The notes below the pieces were generated by a model, which was not told where the DNA came from, did no database searches, and saw nothing but the letters and a program-made list of their open reading frames with translations. This document shows positions 59,785 through 64,000 of a stretch of DNA of 64,000 nt, piece after piece. The position numbers were made by a program, and so were the translations under genes. Every line of letters starts with the position of its first letter. Position 1 is the stretch's first letter. Source of the DNA: Chelativorans salis (GTDB lineage Bacteria; Pseudomonadota; Alphaproteobacteria; Rhizobiales; Rhizobiaceae); the NCBI RefSeq assembly GCF_025336525.1, contig NZ_JAOCZP010000006.1:124001-188000 (forward strand), written 5' to 3'.

Positions 59785-62559
59785 CTATGCCGTGGGCAAA
59801 ACGCGGGCGGCGCAATATTTAAACTCCGGAATCTTGCCGAATGGGTCGAGCATTGGGTTTGTCAGCTCGTTGGCTGGGCTTTCGTTGAAGCAGAAAGGCA
59901 TGAATACCATGCCGTCGGCAACATCCCTGTCGGCGCGCAGGATCGCCTCGACGGTGCCACGCCGGGTTTGCACCTCGATAACATCGCCCTGCGTCAGACC
60001 TTGCCTGGCGATTTCACGCGGGTTCATCGTGGCTATGCCGTAAGGCTCTATGGCGTGCAATACGCCGGCCCGACGCGTCATCGCGCCGGTGTGCCAATGC
60101 TCAAGCAAACGTCCGGTCGTGAGGATGAGCGGATACTGCTCGTCGGGCACTTCAGCCGGCGGCAGCAAATCGGCTGGAGTGATGCGGCCTCGGCCATCCG
60201 CAGTCGGGAAACCGTCCGTGAAGATGATCTCGTTGCCGGGCTTGTCTTCGGCATCAGCCGGATAGATGACCGAACCCTCCCGCTCCACACGCTCCCAGGA
60301 AATATTGCGGAGCGAGGGCATCATGCTCGCCATTTCGGCATAGACATCCGACACATGCTGATACTTCCAGTCGAGCCCTATGCGCTTGGCTATCGCGACG
60401 ATCAGTTCCCAGTCCTGCCGTGCCTCGCCGGGCGGATCGAGCACGGGGCGGCCGATCTGCACCTGACGGTTGGTGTTGGTGTAGGTGCCAAGCTTTTCGG
60501 CATGGCTCGAGGCGGGCAGCACCACATCGGCGTGCCATGCGGTCTCGGTGAGAAAGATATCCTGCACCACCAGGTGGTCGAGCATGGCCAAAGCCTGGCG
60601 GGCATGGGACTGGTCGGGGTCCGACATGGCTGGGTTCTCCCCCATGATGTACATGCCCTTGATCTCGCCTTCATGGATGGCGTCGACGATCTCCACCACG
60701 GTCAGGCCGCGCTTGGGATCCAGCGTCTGGCCCCAGAAATTCTCGTACTGGCCACGGATGTCGGCGTTCTCGACCGACTTGTAGTCGGGGAAGTACATCG
60801 GGATGAGACCGGCATCGGAGGCGCCCTGAACGTTGTTCTGGCCGCGCAGCGGATGGAGGCCGGTTCCCGGGCGCCCGACATGGCCGGTGATCAGCGCAAG
60901 CGCGATCAGGCAACGGGAATTGTCCGTGCCATGCGTGTGCTGGGAGATGCCCATGCCCCAGAAGATGATCGAGCGCTCGGACTTGGCATAGGTGCGGGCG
61001 ACATCGCGTAGCGTGGCGGCGTCGATGCCGCAAACCTCGGCCATCGCCTCGGGCGAGAAATCCTTCACCTTATCCTTCAGCGCCTCGAAGCCCGACACAT
61101 TCGCCTGGATATACTGCTCGTCGTAGAGTTTCTCTTCGATGATCACATGGATAAGCGCGTTCAAAAGGGCAACGTCGGTGCCCGGCTTGAACTCCAGCGC
61201 ATGGCTGGCATGCCGCATCAGGTCCTGGCGGCGCGGATCGATGACGATTAGCTTCTTGCCGTTCTTGGCGGCCTGCTTGAAGTAGGTAGCCGCCACCGGA
61301 TGGTTCGTGGTCGGACGCGCGCCGATGACGATGATGCAGTCGGCCTTGAGCGCATCGTTGAAGGGCGCCGAAACAGCACCGGAGCCGACGCCTTCCATGA
61401 GTGCGGCCACCGAGGATGCGTGACAAAGCCTCGTGCAGTGGTCGACATTGTTGGTGCCGAAGCCTTGCCGCACCAGCTTCTGGAACAGGTACGCCTCCTC
61501 GTTGGACCCTTTGGCCGAACCGAAGCCGGCCAGCGCCTTGCCGCCATGGGCCTTCAAGAGCGAGGTCAAGCCGCCGGCAGCGCGGTCAAGCGCCTCTTCC
61601 CAGGTCGCCTCCCGGAAGACAGTGAGCGGATCAGCACCGCGCATGTCGATATCAGCGGATTTCGGCGCATCGTCGCGGCGGATGAGCGGCTTGGTGAGGC
61701 GCTCGGGCGACATGACGTAGTCATAGCCGAAGCGGCCCTTCACGCAGAGGCGGTTCTCGTTGGCATAGCCGTTGCGGCCATCGACCTGGACGATCTTGTT
61801 GTCCTTCACTGCCACTTCAGTCTGGCAGCCGACGCCGCAGAACGGGCAGACCGAAGCCACCACCTTGTCGAAAGATTGAACGGCGCGGGTCCTGCCTTCC
61901 TTGTCCATCAGCGACTTCTCATAAAGTGCGCCAGTGGGGCAAGCCTGTACGCATTCGCCGCAGGTGACACAGGTCGACAGACCCATCGGGTCATGTATGT
62001 CGAAGACCGGCACGGAATGATCACCGCGGCCGGCCATGCCGATCACGTCGTTCACCTGCACTTCACGGCAGGCGCGCACGCAGGCGCCGCAGGCGATGCA
62101 GGCATCGAGATTGACGGCAATCGCCGGGTTGGTGACGTCAAACTCCGGCGCGAAATCGTCGGACGCGAATTTCGAGCCGAAGCGATCGCTTCCGGATATG
62201 CCCATGGAGGACGACCACTCCCAAAAGAGGGACTGGTCGTCCGGCCCTTCTTCGGCAGGGCGCATGTTGCTGGCCAAGAGTTCAAACACCATCGCGCGCG
62301 ACTTCTCGGCGCGCTCGGTGTCTGTATGCACGACCATTCCCTCGGTCGGCTTGCGGATACAGGAAGCAGCGAGCACCCGCTCGCCCTCGATGTCGACCAT
62401 GCAGGCCCGGCAGTTGCCGTCGGGCCGGTAGCCGGGCATGTCGACGTGGCACAAATGCGGAATGCGCGTGCCTTCGCGCTTGGCCACTTCCCAGATGGTC
62501 TCGCCTTCGGCGGCAGTTACCGACTTTCCATCGAGCGTGAAGGTGATCTTGCCGGTCAT
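59785..62559 (-). CDS. fdsA: NAD-dependent formate dehydrogenase alpha subunit (molybdenum)
   Basis: The 924-residue catalytic subunit oxidises formate to CO2 at a bis-molybdopterin guanine dinucleotide centre. From the N-terminus: a [2Fe-2S] ferredoxin domain (Cys37, 50, 53, 67), two [4Fe-4S] clusters in CIACGACVRAC (154-164) and CVTCGECVQAC (197-207), and a further [4Fe-4S] in CPFCGVGC (238-245). The active-site motif DHCTRLCH gives catalytic Cys379 and His380, so it is a cysteine, not selenocysteine, enzyme. Later come the molybdopterin-domain segments FGSAKGSNEE, GMGISQHTHGTDN and RGQNNVQGASD. No Tat leader, so it is cytoplasmic. It starts 1 bp after the fdsB stop. Confidence 0.95.
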   Translation of the reverse strand: MTGKITFTLDGKSVTAAEGETIWEVAKREGTRIPHLCHVDMPGYRPDGNCRACMVDIEGERVLAASCIRKPTEGMVVHTDTERAEKSRAMVFELLASNMRPAEEGPDDQSLFWEWSSSMGISGSDRFGSKFASDDFAPEFDVTNPAIAVNLDACIACGACVRACREVQVNDVIGMAGRGDHSVPVFDIHDPMGLSTCVTCGECVQACPTGALYEKSLMDKEGRTRAVQSFDKVVASVCPFCGVGCQTEVAVKDNKIVQVDGRNGYANENRLCVKGRFGYDYVMSPERLTKPLIRRDDAPKSADIDMRGADPLTVFREATWEEALDRAAGGLTSLLKAHGGKALAGFGSAKGSNEEAYLFQKLVRQGFGTNNVDHCTRLCHASSVAALMEGVGSGAVSAPFNDALKADCIIVIGARPTTNHPVAATYFKQAAKNGKKLIVIDPRRQDLMRHASHALEFKPGTDVALLNALIHVIIEEKLYDEQYIQANVSGFEALKDKVKDFSPEAMAEVCGIDAATLRDVARTYAKSERSIIFWGMGISQHTHGTDNSRCLIALALITGHVGRPGTGLHPLRGQNNVQGASDAGLIPMYFPDYKSVENADIRGQYENFWGQTLDPKRGLTVVEIVDAIHEGEIKGMYIMGENPAMSDPDQSHARQALAMLDHLVVQDIFLTETAWHADVVLPASSHAEKLGTYTNTNRQVQIGRPVLDPPGEARQDWELIVAIAKRIGLDWKYQHVSDVYAEMASMMPSLRNISWERVEREGSVIYPADAEDKPGNEIIFTDGFPTADGRGRITPADLLPPAEVPDEQYPLILTTGRLLEHWHTGAMTRRAGVLHAIEPYGIATMNPREIARQGLTQGDVIEVQTRRGTVEAILRADRDVADGMVFMPFCFNESPANELTNPMLDPFGKIPEFKYCAARVLPTA

Positions 62560-62560
62560 C

Positions 62561-64000
62561 TCAAAGGTCGTCCTGGAAATGAGTCAGAAGGTGGTTGACG
62601 GGATTGGGCGCAGCCTGGCCCAACCCACAGATGGAGGCGTCACGCATCACCATTTCAAGGTCGCGGATGGCAGCCTCGTCGGGCTTGTTCTGTTTCTTGA
62701 GCAACGTGACCATCTTCTCGGTGCCCTCGCGACATGGCGTGCACTGGCCGCAGCTCTCGTGCTTGAAGAACTTCAGCAGGTTGATTGTTACATCCCTGAT
62801 GTTGTCTTCCTGAGAGAAAATTACGACCGCATGCGAGCCGACGAAAGCGCCCTGTTCGGCAAGTTTGCCGCCAAAATCGAGCGGAATGTCGCCCATCGAT
62901 GCCGGAAGGACGCCGCCGGATGCCCCGCCAGGCAGATAGGCCTTGAATTCGTGGCCCTCGGCCATGCCGCCGCAATAATCGTCAATCAGCTCGCGTACGG
63001 TGATGCCGGCCGGCGCCAGCTTCATGCCCGGCTCCCGTACTCGGCCCGAAACCGACCAGGAACGGACACCGGGATGGTCCGGCTTGCCCTGTTCTGCGAA
63101 CCACTCTGCCCCCTTCTCGACAATGTCCCGCACCCACCACAGCGTTTCGACATTGTGGTTGAGCGTCGGGCGGCCGAACAGGCCGACCTCGGCGATATAG
63201 GGCGGGCGGTGGCGCGGCAGGCCGCGCTTGCCCTCAATGCTCTCCAGCATCGCGCTCTCTTCACCGCAGATGTAAGCGCCGGCGCCCCGGCGCAGCTCGA
63301 TGAAACCTGGTGTTACGATGCCGGCTTTCTCCAAGGCGGCGATCTCGGAGCGCAGAATGTGAAGGACTGCGGGATATTCGTCGCGCATATAGAAATAGAT
63401 GCGCTCGGCCTCGACCGCATGGGCGGCGATCAAGGCGCCCTCGAAAGTGCGGTGCGGGTCTTTTTCCAGGTAGATGCGATCCTTGAAGGTACCTGGCTCG
63501 CCCTCGTCGCCGTTGATCGACATCAGCCGTGGGCCGGGATAGGAGCGCACGATGCTCCATTTCCTGCCGGCCGGGAAACCCGCGCCGCCCAGTCCGCGAA
63601 GGCCGGCATTCTGCATCGTCTCGATGATCATGTCAGTGGAGGTCTCGCCTGCCCTCACCCTCTCCAAAAGCTGATAGCCGCCGGAAGCGATGTAGGCCTG
63701 GAGGCCGGTATAATCGGGAACCGCGACCCCGACGTCGCCCGAACGTGCCAGATCGATGAGGGCTCGGCTGTCGGCATGGTCGACTTCACGATCGCCGATG
63801 CGTGCCGCCGGTGCGCCGGCGCAGCGGCCCATGCATGGCGCACGCACCACACGGATGGCCTGCGGATCGATGGCGGCGGAAAGCTCATCCAGCAGGTCCT
63901 CGGCCCCCGCCAGCATGCAACTTATGGAATCGCAGACGCGGATTGTGAGAGGCGCAGGCTGTGCCTCCCCTTCCTTTACGATGTCGAAGTGATCGTAGAA
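62561..64000 (-). CDS. fdsB: NAD-dependent formate dehydrogenase beta subunit (5' end outside window)
   Basis: The frame is open to the window edge, so the N-terminus is missing; 479 residues are visible. The N-terminal part is a thioredoxin-like [2Fe-2S] domain (RVCDSISCMLAG, CMGRCAGAP). It is followed by the NuoF-like flavin and NADH site (RGLGGAGFPAGRKW, NGDEGEPGTFKDR, GAYICGEESAMLESIEGKRG) and the [4Fe-4S] motif ESCGQCTPCREGT. The subunit carries electrons from formate to NAD. An ATG at 63916 lies inside the thioredoxin-like domain and is not the true start. The gamma subunit gene fdsG should lie just beyond the window. Confidence 0.95.
   Translation of the reverse strand, partial: FYDHFDIVKEGEAQPAPLTIRVCDSISCMLAGAEDLLDELSAAIDPQAIRVVRAPCMGRCAGAPAARIGDREVDHADSRALIDLARSGDVGVAVPDYTGLQAYIASGGYQLLERVRAGETSTDMIIETMQNAGLRGLGGAGFPAGRKWSIVRSYPGPRLMSINGDEGEPGTFKDRIYLEKDPHRTFEGALIAAHAVEAERIYFYMRDEYPAVLHILRSEIAALEKAGIVTPGFIELRRGAGAYICGEESAMLESIEGKRGLPRHRPPYIAEVGLFGRPTLNHNVETLWWVRDIVEKGAEWFAEQGKPDHPGVRSWSVSGRVREPGMKLAPAGITVRELIDDYCGGMAEGHEFKAYLPGGASGGVLPASMGDIPLDFGGKLAEQGAFVGSHAVVIFSQEDNIRDVTINLLKFFKHESCGQCTPCREGTEKMVTLLKKQNKPDEAAIRDLEMVMRDASICGLGQAAPNPVNHLLTHFQDDL

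Overview
The window is GC-rich, almost fully coding DNA that reads as a chromosome or large-replicon segment of an alphaproteobacterium of the order Hyphomicrobiales (Mesorhizobium/Aminobacter/Phyllobacterium-like). The reasons are an acdS-acdR pair of rhizobial type, a BA14K-domain protein, an Fds-type formate dehydrogenase, many solute-binding-protein-dependent importers and overlapping ATGA operon junctions. The species cannot be fixed from the sequence alone.

Layout. 1-1735: the 3' part of a feruloyl-CoA synthase-like gene and a small WGR-domain gene. 1740-7497: a leftward cassette of an ALDH16-type double aldehyde dehydrogenase, DeoC and an FGGY sugar kinase, with a divergent MarR regulator. 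7527-14870: a leftward sugar ABC operon (Gfo/Idh dehydrogenase, sugar-phosphate-isomerase-like protein, binding protein, two permeases, ATPase) divergent from a LacI regulator, with two near-identical LacI-type palindromes between them. 15046-24250: a rightward sugar ABC operon of parallel content (binding protein, two permeases, two Gfo/Idh dehydrogenases, ATPase), then a convergent altronate/galactarate-type dehydratase (UxaA family) and its divergent GntR regulator. 24423-26060: ACC deaminase (acdS) and its divergent Lrp regulator (acdR).

26075-46622 is a peptide or amino-acid-conjugate region with two IclR-controlled modules. The leftward one is MlrC-type M81 peptidase, DppA, DppB, DppC, fused DppDF, an M20D amidohydrolase and another M20 peptidase. 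The rightward one is DppA, DppB, DppC, DppD, DppF, a gamma-glutamyltransferase-like Ntn hydrolase and an M20 peptidase. Two orphan small genes lie between the two regulators. 46705-48189 is a divergent SDR/TetR pair around a perfect 20-bp palindrome. 48365-52413 is a leftward GntR-DctP-DctQ-DctM-RpiB operon with an exact FadR-type operator at its head.

52414-59784 is looser and partly decayed. It holds a broken phage-type metallopeptidase gene, a tandem BA14K protein, an M20 peptidase, a frameshifted gene, a small hypothetical gene, a zinc alcohol dehydrogenase, a DUF2277 protein, a membrane GGDEF protein and an 840-bp stretch with no recognisable gene. 59785-64000 carries fdsA and most of fdsB of a soluble NAD-dependent formate dehydrogenase, and the fdsB 5' end lies beyond the window.

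Taken together this is a scavenging region: five binding-protein-dependent uptake systems (two sugar ABC, two peptide ABC, one TRAP), each with its own catabolic enzymes and local regulator. The most unifying non-coding signal is that all five binding-protein genes are followed by a GC-rich intercistronic hairpin before the first permease gene, as expected for differential expression of the binding protein. No tRNA, rRNA, CRISPR array, insertion sequence or intact prophage was recognised.
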